DNA of 64,000 bases from Magnetospirillum sp. (GTDB lineage Bacteria; Pseudomonadota; Alphaproteobacteria; Rhodospirillales; Magnetospirillaceae), in assembly GCA_024707145.1 (NCBI GenBank), contig JANQAI010000001.1, positions 2,501-66,500 on the forward strand, written 5' to 3'. A program made the position numbers and the translations under genes. Within the stretch, counting starts at the first letter, position 1. Each line of letters opens with the position of its first letter. Below the pieces are notes generated by a model. It was not told where the DNA came from. It was given only the letters and a program-made list of their open reading frames with translations, and made no database searches. Shown here piece by piece: positions 34,241 to 43,405 of this stretch.

Positions 34241-34561
34241 TCAGGTCCACCAGATGATGATTGCCGCCAATGCGACGGTAGCGGCGACGTTAGCCGCGAG
34301 TCTGCCGTAGCGCGTGGCGATCCGTCGGAAATCCTTGAGTCGACAAAGCATGCGCTCGATGAGGTTGCGCTGTTTGTCGGCTGTCGGGTCGAAGGGATGA
34401 TGGCGTTTTCGGGTGGGTTTATTGGGGATCGCCGGCAGCGTACCGCGTTCGATCAAGAACTGGCGCAATCCATCGCTGTCATAAGCGATGTCGGCCGCAC
34501 AGAAGCGTCCGGAGGGCCGTGGAGCCGGGAGAGCCATATCTCCCGATTGCCCGGCCGTCAT
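34241..34561 (-). mobile_element. IS5-family transposase C-terminal remnant
   Basis: Reads DIAYDSDGLRQFLIERGTLP, NKPTRKRHHPFDPTADKQ and RNLIERMLCRLKDFRRIATRYGRLA, the C-terminal catalytic part of an IS5/IS427-group transposase with the catalytic Glu in RNLIERM. The N-terminal half is missing, so it is a dead remnant. The 220 bases between it and cytochrome c hold no gene I can support. Confidence 0.85.
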
Positions 34562-34570
34562 TTTAAATGC

Positions 34571-34692
34571 GTTAAATGCGACGGGTCTTCCTCAAAGACT
34601 TCCGCAGGATCGCGACCCGCTACGGCAAATGCGCCGACACGTCCCTGTCCGCAGTTTTTATCGTCGCCACCCTCGTATGGTGGCTCAATTAA
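34571..34692 (+). mobile_element. second IS5-family remnant, opposite orientation
   Basis: A plus-strand tail reading FLKDFRRIATRYGKCADTSLS and ending LVWWLN with TAA at 34690-34692. It is the end of another IS5-type transposase, different in sequence from its neighbour. The two tails point outwards from a short direct repeat (AAATGCG twice, 34563-34578). Confidence 0.75.
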
Positions 34693-34714
34693 GTCCGGAC
34701 CCTAGACCCAAGGG

Positions 34715-35011
34715 CTACATGGGGTCGCCGGTGGCGGCCATCTGGGCCGGAATGCTGTCCCAGGCTTCGCCGGCGGCGATGACGCAGGCGGTGCCGTCCG
34801 GCCGGGTCATCAGCATGGTCCAGGTCTTGCCGTCGCGGGTGGTCAGCAATTCGACCACGCTGCCGTTGTTGGCCAGGCCCAGCTCCTTGGGCGCTTCCTT
34901 GAATTCGCGCGACAGCGACGTCAGCAGCGCTTCGCGCTCGGCGCAGACCATCTCCACCGGCTGAACGGCGGGCACGGTCAAGAGAATGGCGGCGACACCC
35001 ACATGCACCAT
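34715..35011 (-). CDS. small secreted protein, unknown function
   Basis: A 98-aa protein with an N-terminal hydrophobic stretch MVHVGVAAILLTVPAV. The body has SVVELLTTRDGKTWTMLMTR and TACVIAAGEAWDS, a pattern found in many small alphaproteobacterial periplasmic proteins of unknown role. Two cysteines could pair. GGAGG lies six bases before the ATG. It is flanked by IS remnants and the feo operon. Confidence 0.7.
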   Translation of the reverse strand: MVHVGVAAILLTVPAVQPVEMVCAEREALLTSLSREFKEAPKELGLANNGSVVELLTTRDGKTWTMLMTRPDGTACVIAAGEAWDSIPAQMAATGDPM

Positions 35012-35127
35012 GACAAGCCTCCGTGGTCTAGAGCGCGATGACAACAGGTTGGCGCCGGTTCGCCGCACCTCAGGGTGACATGGCGACGGACGGGACCTGT
35101 GTCACGCGCGCAAGCGGAGGACGGGGC

Positions 35128-35262
35128 TCAACCGCACTTGCAGCATTTGTCGCAGCCCGCGGGCTTGCGCGGGCGGCAGCGGCGCAGGATGGCGCGCCCG
35201 ACCTTCACCGCCAGCACGGCGGCGGCAAGGGCGACGATGGCGGCGACGGCGATTTCCTGCAT
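35128..35262 (-). CDS. FeoB-associated Cys-rich membrane protein (44 aa)
   Basis: One membrane helix (IAVAAIVALAAAVLAV) is followed by a basic stretch and a Cys-rich tail KPAGCDKCCKCG. Small proteins like this accompany feoB in many genomes and may help ferrous iron handling. It starts five bases after the feoB stop, as the third gene of feoA-feoB. Confidence 0.8.
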   Translation of the reverse strand: MQEIAVAAIVALAAAVLAVKVGRAILRRCRPRKPAGCDKCCKCG

Positions 35263-35267
35263 GGCGG

Positions 35268-37163
35268 TCAGACTCCCAGCACGGCGGCGGCGATACGGTA
35301 GGTGGCGAAGGCGGCCGCATAGGCCAGGCTGGTCAGGAATACGAACATGGCCGCCGGCCAGAAGCGGGAGTTGAGCTCCCGGCGCACCACGCCCAGGGTC
35401 GCCATGCATTGCGGCGCGAACACGTACCAGGCCAGCAGGGACAGGGCGGTGGGAAGGCTCCATGACTGGGCCAGCACGGTGGCCAGCGAGCCGCGGAGGG
35501 AATCGCCCGTCTCCGACAGGGCGTAGATGGTGCCTAGCACCCCCACTGCCACCTCGCGCGCCGCCATGCCCGGCACCAGGGCCAGGGCGATCTGCCAGTT
35601 GAAGCCGATGGGGGCGAGCAGCGGCTCCAACGCGTGGCCGATGGCGCCGGCTATGGAATAGCGGATGGCCGGCTCGGTGGCGTCCGGCGGTGCGGCGGGG
35701 AAGCTGGCCAGGAACCACACCACCACCATCAGGGCGAAGATGGTGGTGCCGGCGCGCAGCAGGAACGCCTTGCCGCGGTCGTACAGGCCCAGCGCCACGT
35801 TGCGCGGATGGGGCAGGCGATAGGCGGGCAGCTGCATCAGCAGCGGCTCGCGCGCGCCTTTCAGCACCGTGCGCTTCATGACGAAGGCCACCAGCAGCCC
35901 CGACAGGATGCCGGCGGCGTAGAGCGCGAACATGACCAGGCCGGGCAGGCCGACCCAGCCGCCCAGGACGGTGCGGTCGGGGACGAAGGCGGCGATGAGC
36001 AGGGTATAGACCGGCAGCCGGGCCGAGCAGGTCATCAGCGGCGCGATCATGATGGTGGCGATGCGGTCGGTACGGTTCTCGATGGTGCGCGCCGCCATGA
36101 TCCCCGGCACCGCGCAGGCGAAGCTGGACAGCAGCGGGATGAAGGCACGGCCGTGCAGGCCGACGCCGCCCATCAGCTTGTCCAGCAGGAAGGCGGCGCG
36201 GGCCATGTAGCCCAGATCCTCGAGCACCTGGATGAAGAAGAACAGCACCAGGATCTGCGGCAGGAAGATGATCACGCTGCCCACGCCGGCGATGACGCCG
36301 TCGGTGACCAGGCTGCGCAGCGGGCCGTCGGGCATGGATGCGGTGAGCCAGCCGGTGACGGCGGCTAGGGCGGCGTCGATCAGCTCCATGGGCAGCTGGG
36401 CCCAACTGAACACGCCCTGGAACATGAGGAACAGCACGGCGAACAGGATCATCAGCCCGGCGAAGGGATGCAGCAGCACCTTGTCCAACCGGCGGGTGGC
36501 GGTGTGGGGGCGCGGCGGCGCCTGGATGGCGCGGGCCAGGATGCGCTCCACCTCGCGGGTATAATCGCGTAATTGGTGGGACGACGGCTCGCGCCAGCCG
36601 CATTCGGCCTGGGCGTGGCCCCAGCCCTCGCTCTCCGCCACCCTGACGGTGCGGTCGATCTGGTCCAGCAGGGCCTGGATACCGCCCTTGCGGATGGCGA
36701 TGGTGGGCACCACCGGCATGCCCAGCTCGGCCGACAGCTCGCCCGCGTCCACCGCCATGCCTTGCTTCTCGGCGGCATCCATCATGTTGAGCGCCAGGAT
36801 GACCGGGCGGCCCAACTGCTTCAGCTCCAGCGCCAGGCGCAGGTTCAGGCGCAGATTGGTGGCGTCGGCGACGAAAACGATGGCATCCGGCACCTCCTCG
36901 CCGTCCATGCGGCCCAGCACCACGTCGCGGGTGACCGCCTCGTCCGGCGAGCGGGCGCGCAAGGAATAGGTGCCCGGCAGGTCGATGATCCGCACCCGGG
37001 TGCCGGCCGGGCTGACGAAGTTGCCTTCCTTCTTCTCGACGGTGACGCCGGCATAATTGGCCACCTTGTGGCGGCTGCCGGTGAGCGCGTTGAACAGGGC
37101 GGTCTTGCCGCTATTGGGGTTGCCCACCAGTGCCAGACGCGGCGGCGCCTTGTCTTCGCCCAT
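35268..37163 (-). CDS. feoB: ferrous iron transporter FeoB
   Basis: A 631-aa inner-membrane Fe(II) transporter. The N-terminal G domain has GNPNSGKTALFNALTG (G1), DLPGTYSL (G3) and LNMMD (G4). The membrane part has two Gate regions with PLMTCSARLPVYTLL and LLSSFACAVPGIM, holding the conserved cysteines. It is shorter than E. coli FeoB but typical of the compact class. The ATG overlaps the feoA stop (TGATG). Confidence 0.95.
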   Translation of the reverse strand: MGEDKAPPRLALVGNPNSGKTALFNALTGSRHKVANYAGVTVEKKEGNFVSPAGTRVRIIDLPGTYSLRARSPDEAVTRDVVLGRMDGEEVPDAIVFVADATNLRLNLRLALELKQLGRPVILALNMMDAAEKQGMAVDAGELSAELGMPVVPTIAIRKGGIQALLDQIDRTVRVAESEGWGHAQAECGWREPSSHQLRDYTREVERILARAIQAPPRPHTATRRLDKVLLHPFAGLMILFAVLFLMFQGVFSWAQLPMELIDAALAAVTGWLTASMPDGPLRSLVTDGVIAGVGSVIIFLPQILVLFFFIQVLEDLGYMARAAFLLDKLMGGVGLHGRAFIPLLSSFACAVPGIMAARTIENRTDRIATIMIAPLMTCSARLPVYTLLIAAFVPDRTVLGGWVGLPGLVMFALYAAGILSGLLVAFVMKRTVLKGAREPLLMQLPAYRLPHPRNVALGLYDRGKAFLLRAGTTIFALMVVVWFLASFPAAPPDATEPAIRYSIAGAIGHALEPLLAPIGFNWQIALALVPGMAAREVAVGVLGTIYALSETGDSLRGSLATVLAQSWSLPTALSLLAWYVFAPQCMATLGVVRRELNSRFWPAAMFVFLTSLAYAAAFATYRIAAAVLGV

Positions 37164-37465
37164 CACTTGGCCTTGCCGCTGACATGCCTGACCAGGATGG
37201 CCGCGGCCTCGGACCGGCGCAGCGCCACGGTGTGGTCGTTCACCCGCACGGCGATGGGATCGCGCTTGGGAAAGCCCTCGTGCAGGATCTCCACCCGCGC
37301 GCCTTCGACGAAGCCCATTTCGATCAACCGGCGCTCAAGCTCGCCCTGGGGCAGGGTGGTGACGATGCCGCTTTCGTCGAGGGCGCAAATCTCGGCGCGG
37401 GTGCCCTTGCCGAGCGTGCCCAGGGGCAGGGGCTGGTCGGTTCGCCGGATGGTGGAATGGGTCAC
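37163..37465 (-). CDS. feoA: FeoA SH3-like protein
   Basis: A 100-aa protein with the FeoA pattern GTLGKGTRAEI, LERRLIEMGFVEGARVEIL and PIAVRVNDHTVALRRSEA. It is a cytoplasmic partner of FeoB. The 180 bases upstream, before tRNA-Pro, must hold the promoter; I see no clear Fur or Irr box. Confidence 0.92.
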   Translation of the reverse strand: MTHSTIRRTDQPLPLGTLGKGTRAEICALDESGIVTTLPQGELERRLIEMGFVEGARVEILHEGFPKRDPIAVRVNDHTVALRRSEAAAILVRHVSGKAK

Positions 37466-37648
37466 TCTATTACCTTTGGATTGGTGCGGCGGCGGCCCTC
37501 ACACCTTCGTGAAATTACGAATAAGGTGCAACGGCAAAATCCTCACCGCTCGTATGACTTTTACTCCCTGGACGGGGCCGGGGAACGGCGCCCAGCCTCG
37601 CAAGGCGCCCTTGCGCTGGGGCGCGAAACCCCGTAAGACAGGCGCTCT

Positions 37649-37725
37649 CGGGGTGTAGCTCAGCCTGGTAGAGCGCCAGCTTTGGGAGCTGGATGCCGGA
37701 GGTTCAGATCCTCTCGCCCCGACCA
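37649..37725 (+). tRNA. tRNA-Pro (anticodon TGG)
   Basis: 77 nt. The acceptor CGGGGTG (37649-37655) pairs with CGCCCCG (37715-37721), with A then encoded CCA. The anticodon stem CCAGC/GCTGG holds the loop TTTGGGA, anticodon TGG. The T-loop GGTTCAGATCC is canonical. Confidence 0.95.
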
Positions 37726-37794
37726 TCACCACGGGCCGATGCCGTTCACCTTTGAACCGGGGCGCCTTTGAACTGGCGTAACAGGCCGGATACC

Positions 37795-38376
37795 ATGCAG
37801 GAACCGCCCATGCGCGCTGCCCCATCCTGGTTGAAACCCACCGTCGATTTCGGCCCGCTGGCGCTGTTTCTGGGCGTCTACTGGCTGAAGGGCATGCTGC
37901 CGGCCACCGCGGCCCTGATGGCGGCGACGGCGGTGGCGCTGGTGCTGTCGTTCTTCTATACTCGCAAGCTGGCGCTGATGCCGCTGGTGACGGCGGTGAT
38001 CGTCGGCGTGTTCGGCGGGCTGACGCTGTGGCTGAACGACGACACCTTCATCAAGATGAAGCCCACCATCATCTACGGCCTGTTCGCCGCCGTCATCGGC
38101 GGCGGGCTGGCGCTGGGCAAGCCCACCGTCAAGGTGGTGCTGGGCGAGGCCTTCCAGTTGAACGAGGGCGGCTGGAAGCGGCTGTCGCTGCGCTTCTGCC
38201 TGTTCTTCATCGCCATGGCCCTGACCAACGAGGTGGTGCGCCGCGTCGCCTCGGACGACGTGTGGGTGCTGTGGAAAGTGCCGGGCAGCATCGCGCTCAC
38301 CTTCGTCTTCATGCTGGCGCAAATGCCGCTGATCCAGCGCCACAAGCTGGCCGAGGCGGCCTCGGCCGAGGACTAG
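37795..38376 (+). CDS. yciB: septation protein A family membrane protein (YciB/IspZ)
   Basis: A 193-aa protein with five or six membrane segments. Family segments are PTVDFGPLALFLGVYWLKG, KPTIIYGLFAAVIGGGLALG, LNEGGWKRLSLRF and ALTNEVVRR. It is linked to cell-envelope or septum synthesis. The stop codon TAG at 38374-38376 coincides with the left end of an inserted IS: the last base is the first base of the element. Confidence 0.88.
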   Translation: MQEPPMRAAPSWLKPTVDFGPLALFLGVYWLKGMLPATAALMAATAVALVLSFFYTRKLALMPLVTAVIVGVFGGLTLWLNDDTFIKMKPTIIYGLFAAVIGGGLALGKPTVKVVLGEAFQLNEGGWKRLSLRFCLFFIAMALTNEVVRRVASDDVWVLWKVPGSIALTFVFMLAQMPLIQRHKLAEAASAED

Positions 38377-39219
38377 GGTGAGAACTCATACAGCGCATTG
38401 ATTTCATGTACTATATTTCCTTTGCATTGAGTTTTGGGCGAGGGGTGGCTATGGCTCGGCTTTTCTGGCTGTCGGATGAGGCATGGGCAGCGCTCGACCC
38501 CCCACCTACCCAAAGGATTGCCAGGAAAGCCGCGCGTTGATGATCGGGTCGTGATCTCAGGCATCTTGCATGTGTTGAAGACCGGGTGTCGGTGGCGGGA
38601 CGTTCCAGCGGAATACGGTCCTCCCACGACGGTCTACAATCGCTACCATCGCTGGGCACGCCGCGGCATCTGGCAGAAGATATTCGAGAAGGTGGCTGCG
38701 GCGGGTGCGGTTCCTGACGAATTGTCGCTCGACAGTACCCATGTGAAGGCCCACCGCTCGGCACACGGCTCAAAAAGGGGGCCCGGGCGGAAGCGATTGG
38801 CGTCTCACGCGGCGGAAGAACATCAAAAATCCATGCTTTGGCCGATGCTCAAGGCCGACCGGTAGCCTTCGCGCTGACGCCGGGAAACATCGCCGACATC
38901 TCCATGGCGATCCCGCTGCTAGAGGGGATCGCTACACCAAAGCGCCTTCTTGCTGACAAAGCATATGACGCCGACAAGCTACGCTCATGGCTCCAGAAAC
39001 GTCGCATCAAGGCCGTCATTCCATCGACCGCATCACGCGCCAGACCCTATCCACTCGACACAGCTGCTTACCGGCGGCCCAACGTCATCGAGCGTCTGTT
39101 CTGCCGCCTGAAAAATTGGCGCAGGATCGCAGCCAGGTATGACCGGTTGGCCGAGAACTACCTCGCCGCCATTGCCCTCGTTTCCATCCTCATCGCCTGG
39201 ATTTCAATGAGTCCCCTAC
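38376..39219 (+). mobile_element. IS5-family (IS427-group) insertion sequence, ~844 bp
   Basis: The ends are imperfect inverted repeats, GGGTGAGAACTCAT at 38376-38389 and the inverse of ATGAGTCCCCTACC at 39206-39219. CTA flanks both sides (38373-38375 and 39220-39222), fitting the TNA-type 3-bp target duplication. It encodes a two-frame transposase. The complete ends suggest a recent insertion. Confidence 0.85.
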
Positions 39220-39248
39220 CTAGGGTCAAAACCCAATTAACCTATTGA
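38451..39248 (+). CDS. IS5-family transposase, programmed -1 frameshift plus one extra C
   Basis: Begins MARLFWLSDEAWAAL with GAGGGG upstream. ILHVLKTGCRWRDVPAEYGP and LDSTHVKAHRSAHG contain catalytic Asp; the second frame has LLADKAYDADKLR and RPNVIERLFCRLKNWRRIA. An A5G5 slippery run at 38772-38781 joins orfA to orfB by a -1 shift, normal for this group. A separate break at the C6 run 38498-38503 is not normal and would inactivate it unless it is a sequence error. The frame runs past the IS end into flanking DNA. Confidence 0.85.
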
Positions 39249-39315
39249 TCTGATATGTCTGTCGTGATCCAAGCTAAGAAACAGTGGGGCTTGGATTAGG
39301 GCCGGGGACTCCGGG

Positions 39316-39464
39316 CTGAGCAATCAGCAGTGGGCAGCGATCGAACCGCACCTTCCACGTAATCGGCCTGGCGCCCGCCGTGTCGACGATCGCCGGGTCT
39401 CGAGCGGTATCATCCACGTCTGAAATCGGGTTGCCGCTGGCAGGATTGCCCGCCGTCTTACACG
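39316..39464 (+). mobile_element. IS5-family transposase N-terminal remnant
   Basis: Reads LSNQQWAAIEPHLPRNRPGA, RRVDDRRVSSGIIHV, then after a missing base at 39419-39421 LKSGCRWQDCPPSYT. It is the N-terminal 50 residues of a different IS5-type transposase, cut off where the kinase fragment begins. Confidence 0.75.
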
Positions 39465-39680
39465 TTTGTGATGGGCAGGCGGATGGATAGCCGCAGACCG
39501 GGACGGTGGTCTTCGAGCAGCAGGTCCGCATGGTGGTGCCGCACAATGGCATGCACGACGCTGAGACCGAGTCCGGTTCCAGGCTCCTGTCGGCTGGCAT
39601 CGAGGCGGACAAAGCGGCGCAGTACGTCTTGGCGGCGTGCTCCCGGGATGCCGGGGCCGTTGTCGGCCACCGCCGAGATC
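39458..39680 (-). pseudogene. histidine kinase ATPase-domain fragment
   Basis: About 74 residues of a HATPase_c domain: VADNGPGIPGARRQ (N/G1 box), GTGLGLSVVHAIV (G2 box) and an end LRLSIRLPITNV. The sensor and dimerisation parts are absent; the fragment is cut at both sides by an IS remnant and an MCP fragment. Confidence 0.8.
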
Positions 39681-40031
39681 ACCAGCCACATCCACTCGGT
39701 TCAGGCGGTCACCGGCGAAGCCGCCACCGCCATCGCTGCCATCGGCACGACCATCGGCCACATCAGCGAGATTTCCCATTCCATCTCGGCGGCGGTGGAG
39801 GAACAGGGCGCCGCCACCCGTGAAATCTCGCAAAATGTCCAGCAGGCGGCCATGGGCACCCAAGGGGTGTCCATGAACATCGGCGGCGTCACCCGTGCCG
39901 CCCTGGACGTGGGCGAGAGCGCCAGCGAACTCACGGAGGCGTCGGCGACTTTGTCCAAGCAATCCGGTGATCTGCACGCCGCCGTCACGATGTTCCTGGC
40001 CGGGGTCCGCGGTGACAAATTCGCTCTCTGA
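39675..40031 (+). pseudogene. methyl-accepting chemotaxis protein C-terminal fragment
   Basis: Reads HIHSVQAVTGEAATAIAAIG, EISHSISAAVEEQGAATREI and ASELTEASATLSKQSGDL, the last ~117 residues of a chemoreceptor signalling and methylation domain. There is no sensor, membrane or HAMP part and no start. The junction with the kinase fragment lies near 39664-39680. Confidence 0.82.
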
Positions 40032-40139
40032 TGGACGGAGGGCGCCGCTTGAAGGAGGGACGGGGACCGGCACTCAATCTCCACGGTCGAGCGGGAAGCG
40101 GCCTCTCCGGCTTGGTCTTGTTTCGACGGTCTTTTCCGC

Positions 40140-41018
40140 TCAGAACTTGTAGTTGACGAACAGGCCGGTGCTGAGTTGGTCCGCGGAACCCCGATCCGCC
40201 ACCAGCGGGCTGTCGGCGGCGTCGCCCAGCAGGCGCTTGTAGCCCAGCCGGCCGGTGAGGCCCCAGTTTTCCGTCAAGTTGTAATCGAGATCGAAGGTGA
40301 TGCCGGCATCCTTGAAACCGCCTTCCGGCCGATACTGCCGCATGCCGCTGCGCGCCGACTGCACGGCCGTGACGCCGAAGAAGGTCTCCGTATAATTGTC
40401 ATCCGCCCAGGTGGCGGCGATTTCGCTGCGCAACGTCAGCTTCGGCCCCAGCGGCAGCCGGTTGCCGGCCGAGAGTTTCGCCGTCAGGCCGTCGTGGCTG
40501 CCGCTGACATCGCGGAACACGGTGAGGCCGGCCGACCACGGGCCGACTGCATAGGTAACGAAACCGCCTAGTTCCACGGCGCCGTCGATATCGCCCATGC
40601 CGTGCAGATCGTCGCTGTCGTCCTCGTCGCGGCCGAACTGGTAGCGGACCAGCGGGCCGATCTGCAGCTTGTCGCTGGGGCGCGGGCCCTGCCATGTGAC
40701 GGCGTTGGCGCCCAGCGTCGGGCCGCGCAGGAAGATCAGGTCGCGGTAGTTGATCATCACCATCGGCACGGGCGTGACTTCATACTCGTCGCTGCCTTCG
40801 TATTCCGGCTGGTAGAGCGCGCCGGCGCCGAGCCGGATATTCCAGTCCTTCTTCGCAGGTTCGGCCGGCGAGGGCGCGACCGGCTCGGTGATCGGCTGCT
40901 GGGCCAGATAATATTGGGACTGAGCGGTCCGGACCTGTGTGGACTGGGCCTGGACGGCGGCCGGCAGGGTCAGCAGCAGAACCGCCGCCGCGGCGGCGGG
41001 ATGACGGGTAGTCTTCAT
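40140..41018 (-). CDS. MipA/OmpV family outer-membrane protein
   Basis: A 292-aa protein with signal peptide HPAAAAAVLLLTLPAAVQAQ. Features of MipA/OmpV are IRLGAGALYQPEYEGSDEYE, a barrel of alternating strands and the C-terminal LSTGLFVNYKF. It is probably an outer-membrane barrel or murein scaffold. It diverges from a two-component system, a pairing common for this family, suggesting regulation by it. Confidence 0.88.
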   Translation of the reverse strand: MKTTRHPAAAAAVLLLTLPAAVQAQSTQVRTAQSQYYLAQQPITEPVAPSPAEPAKKDWNIRLGAGALYQPEYEGSDEYEVTPVPMVMINYRDLIFLRGPTLGANAVTWQGPRPSDKLQIGPLVRYQFGRDEDDSDDLHGMGDIDGAVELGGFVTYAVGPWSAGLTVFRDVSGSHDGLTAKLSAGNRLPLGPKLTLRSEIAATWADDNYTETFFGVTAVQSARSGMRQYRPEGGFKDAGITFDLDYNLTENWGLTGRLGYKRLLGDAADSPLVADRGSADQLSTGLFVNYKF

Positions 41019-41187
41019 CGGAGGGTACTCGTTCTATTGAAACCGCAGCTGGAAACGGCCGCATCTTAGCCGGCTGACCGGCCGGGTCCGTGTCAGCGGC
41101 GTGTCGATATGTTTCAGATTGTTGCCGGGCCATGGCAGGCGCGGGGCCGGCTGTTATACTACCGGTACGGAGACACGGGGGCCCGCC

Positions 41188-41928
41188 TTGAGCCAGACGA
41201 ATTTCCACGTCCTGATCGTCGACGACGACCATCGCATCCGCGCCATGCTGGCGCGGTTCCTGATCGACCATGGCCTGCGCGTCAGCCAGGCCGGCGACGG
41301 CCGCGAGATGTTCGCCATCTGCGACAGCGCGCGCATCGACGTGATCGTGCTGGACATCATGATGCCGGGCGAGGACGGCCTGTCGCTCTGCCGCCGCATG
41401 CGGGCCCGGAGCCCGGTGCCGATCATCCTGCTGACCGCGATGAGCGGCGACACCGACCGCATCATCGGCCTGGAGATCGGCGCCGACGATTACGTGGTCA
41501 AGCCGTTCAATCCGCGCGAGTTGCTGGCGCGCATCCGCGCCGTCACCCGCCGGCTGGGCGCCGCCAGCACCAATGCCGAACGCCCGGCGGCGGCCGTCTA
41601 CGAATTCGGCGGCTGGCAGCTCAATGCCAGCCGGCGGACCCTGACCTCTCCGGCCGGCGCGCTCACCGACCTGACCAGCGGCGAATTCGACCTGCTGCTG
41701 GCGTTCCTGGAATATCCGCAGCGGGTGCTGACGCGCGACCAGCTTCTGGACCTCGCCCATGGCCGCACGAGCCACCATTCCTACGACCGCAGCATCGACG
41801 TGCAGATCAGCCGGCTGCGCCGCAAGATCGAGGTCGATCCGCAGGATCCGGTCTTCATCAAGACGATCCGCAATGAAGGTTATTTTTTCACCGCGCCGGT
41901 CGCCCTGCTGCGGGACGCTGCGGCGTGA
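41188..41928 (+). CDS. OmpR-family response regulator
   Basis: About 246 aa from a TTG start. The receiver has LIVDDDHRIRAML, the phospho-Asp in IVLDIMMPGEDG and Lys in YVVKPFNPREL; the winged helix has YDRSIDVQISRLRRKIE. The start is uncertain: GTG at 41101 is in frame but adds a non-homologous stretch. Its stop overlaps the kinase start (GTGA). Confidence 0.88.
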   Translation: MSQTNFHVLIVDDDHRIRAMLARFLIDHGLRVSQAGDGREMFAICDSARIDVIVLDIMMPGEDGLSLCRRMRARSPVPIILLTAMSGDTDRIIGLEIGADDYVVKPFNPRELLARIRAVTRRLGAASTNAERPAAAVYEFGGWQLNASRRTLTSPAGALTDLTSGEFDLLLAFLEYPQRVLTRDQLLDLAHGRTSHHSYDRSIDVQISRLRRKIEVDPQDPVFIKTIRNEGYFFTAPVALLRDAAA

Positions 41929-43385
41929 GGATTCCGCTCTGGTCGCGCCTGCGGCTGGCGCCGCGCATCGCCGTCGTCATCGTCTTCAGCCTGCTGGCGG
42001 TGAAGGCCGCCGATGAGGCGATGCCGCTGGTGATCCGCCCGCCCGAGATCATGTTCTTCCAGCACGACTGGCTGATCGAGACCCTGCGCGACATCCGCGA
42101 CCGCAGCGTCGCCGCGCCGGCCGCCGGCCGGCAATCCCAGCTGCAAGATTTGCCGGCGCGGCGCTGGCTGGACGTGGCGGCGCTGCGCGGGCGACCGGAC
42201 TTCAGCAACGCCATGTGGCGCGGACTGCTCGGTGAGTATTTCCATGACGACACCGCGCGCATGGGGGCTTTCGGCGAACTGCGCCTGGAGCTCGCGGCGG
42301 CCCTCGGCCTGACGCCGGAGGACGTCGTGCTGATGGCGAATGAATTGGACGATCCCGAGCGGTCTGTGCGTTCGCTCGTCATCATCCTGCCGGAATTGCC
42401 GACGGTGATGGTGGATGTGTTCGACGAGCGGCGCAGCAACATGCTGAGCAGCGACCTGCGCATCGCTTTCCGCATCGGTCCCGAAGACTGGCTGGTGGTC
42501 ACCCCCAGGAGCGACGGCAACGAAGGCATGCGCATGATCCGCAACGTGCTGTTGCCGCTCTGCGCGGTGGTGGCCATCGCCCTGTTCTCGATCTGGGTGG
42601 CGCGCGGCGTGGTCAGGCCGCTCGACGACCTGGCGGCGGCTGCCGAAAAGCTCGGCCGCGACCGCGAACTCAGTTTGGTCGGCGATTTCAACGCCCCGGA
42701 GTTGCAGGCCATCGGCAATTCCTTCAATGCCATGCAGCAGCGGCTGAAGCGCTTCGTGGACGACCGCCTGCAGATGATCGCCGCCATCAGCCATGACCTG
42801 CGCACGCCGCTGACCCGCCTGCGGCTGTTCGCCGAATATGTGCCCGACCAGGACCAGCGCCGGCAGGTGCTGTCGGATATCAACGACATGGAAGCCATGG
42901 TGAGCGCGACGCTGACCTTCGGCAGCAATCAGTTGAAGGACGAGCCGCGCAGCGTGATTGACCTCGCCGCCATGCTGATCAGCCTGTGCGACACCGCCGC
43001 CGATGCCGGCTGTGCGGTGAGTTATGACGGGCCAGACCATGCCGGCCTGACCGGCCAGCCGGTGGCGATGCGCCGGGCCTTCGCCAACCTGATCGACAAT
43101 GGCTGCAAGTTCGGCAGCCGGGTGCAGGTGCGGCTGTGCGAGGCGGCGGAGGTCATCGCCGTCACCGTGGCCGATGACGGGCCGGGCATCCCGGCCGACC
43201 AGCGCGAGGAGGCCTTCCGGCCCTTCTCGCGGCTGGAGACTTCGCGCAACCGCGAAACCGGTGGCACCGGACTGGGCCTGACCATCGCACAGGATGTGAT
43301 CCTGGCCCATCGCGGCTGCATCGCGCTGGGCGATGCAGCCGGTAGCGGCCTGCTGGTGACGGTGACGCTGCCGAAAGAGGTTTGA
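41925..43385 (+). CDS. sensor histidine kinase, EnvZ-like
   Basis: A 486-aa inner-membrane kinase. The N-terminal helix is IAVVIVFSLLAVKA; a periplasmic sensor of ~180 residues precedes a second helix LCAVVAIALFSIWVARGVV. HAMP, H-box AAISHDLRTPLTRLRLF, N-box RRAFANLIDNGCKFG and G-box DDGPGIPADQRE with TGGTGLGLTIA follow. It is coupled by GTGA to its response regulator. Confidence 0.92.
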   Translation: MRIPLWSRLRLAPRIAVVIVFSLLAVKAADEAMPLVIRPPEIMFFQHDWLIETLRDIRDRSVAAPAAGRQSQLQDLPARRWLDVAALRGRPDFSNAMWRGLLGEYFHDDTARMGAFGELRLELAAALGLTPEDVVLMANELDDPERSVRSLVIILPELPTVMVDVFDERRSNMLSSDLRIAFRIGPEDWLVVTPRSDGNEGMRMIRNVLLPLCAVVAIALFSIWVARGVVRPLDDLAAAAEKLGRDRELSLVGDFNAPELQAIGNSFNAMQQRLKRFVDDRLQMIAAISHDLRTPLTRLRLFAEYVPDQDQRRQVLSDINDMEAMVSATLTFGSNQLKDEPRSVIDLAAMLISLCDTAADAGCAVSYDGPDHAGLTGQPVAMRRAFANLIDNGCKFGSRVQVRLCEAAEVIAVTVADDGPGIPADQREEAFRPFSRLETSRNRETGGTGLGLTIAQDVILAHRGCIALGDAAGSGLLVTVTLPKEV

Positions 43386-43405
43386 GAACCCCTAACTCTT
43401 CACCG

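Noticed and set aside
38451-39248. The -1 shift inside the IS transposase as a sequence error
   Set aside because: An A5G5 slippery run at the join of the two frames is normal for this IS group, so this shift is probably programmed. Only the C6 break at 38498-38503 is counted as an error.
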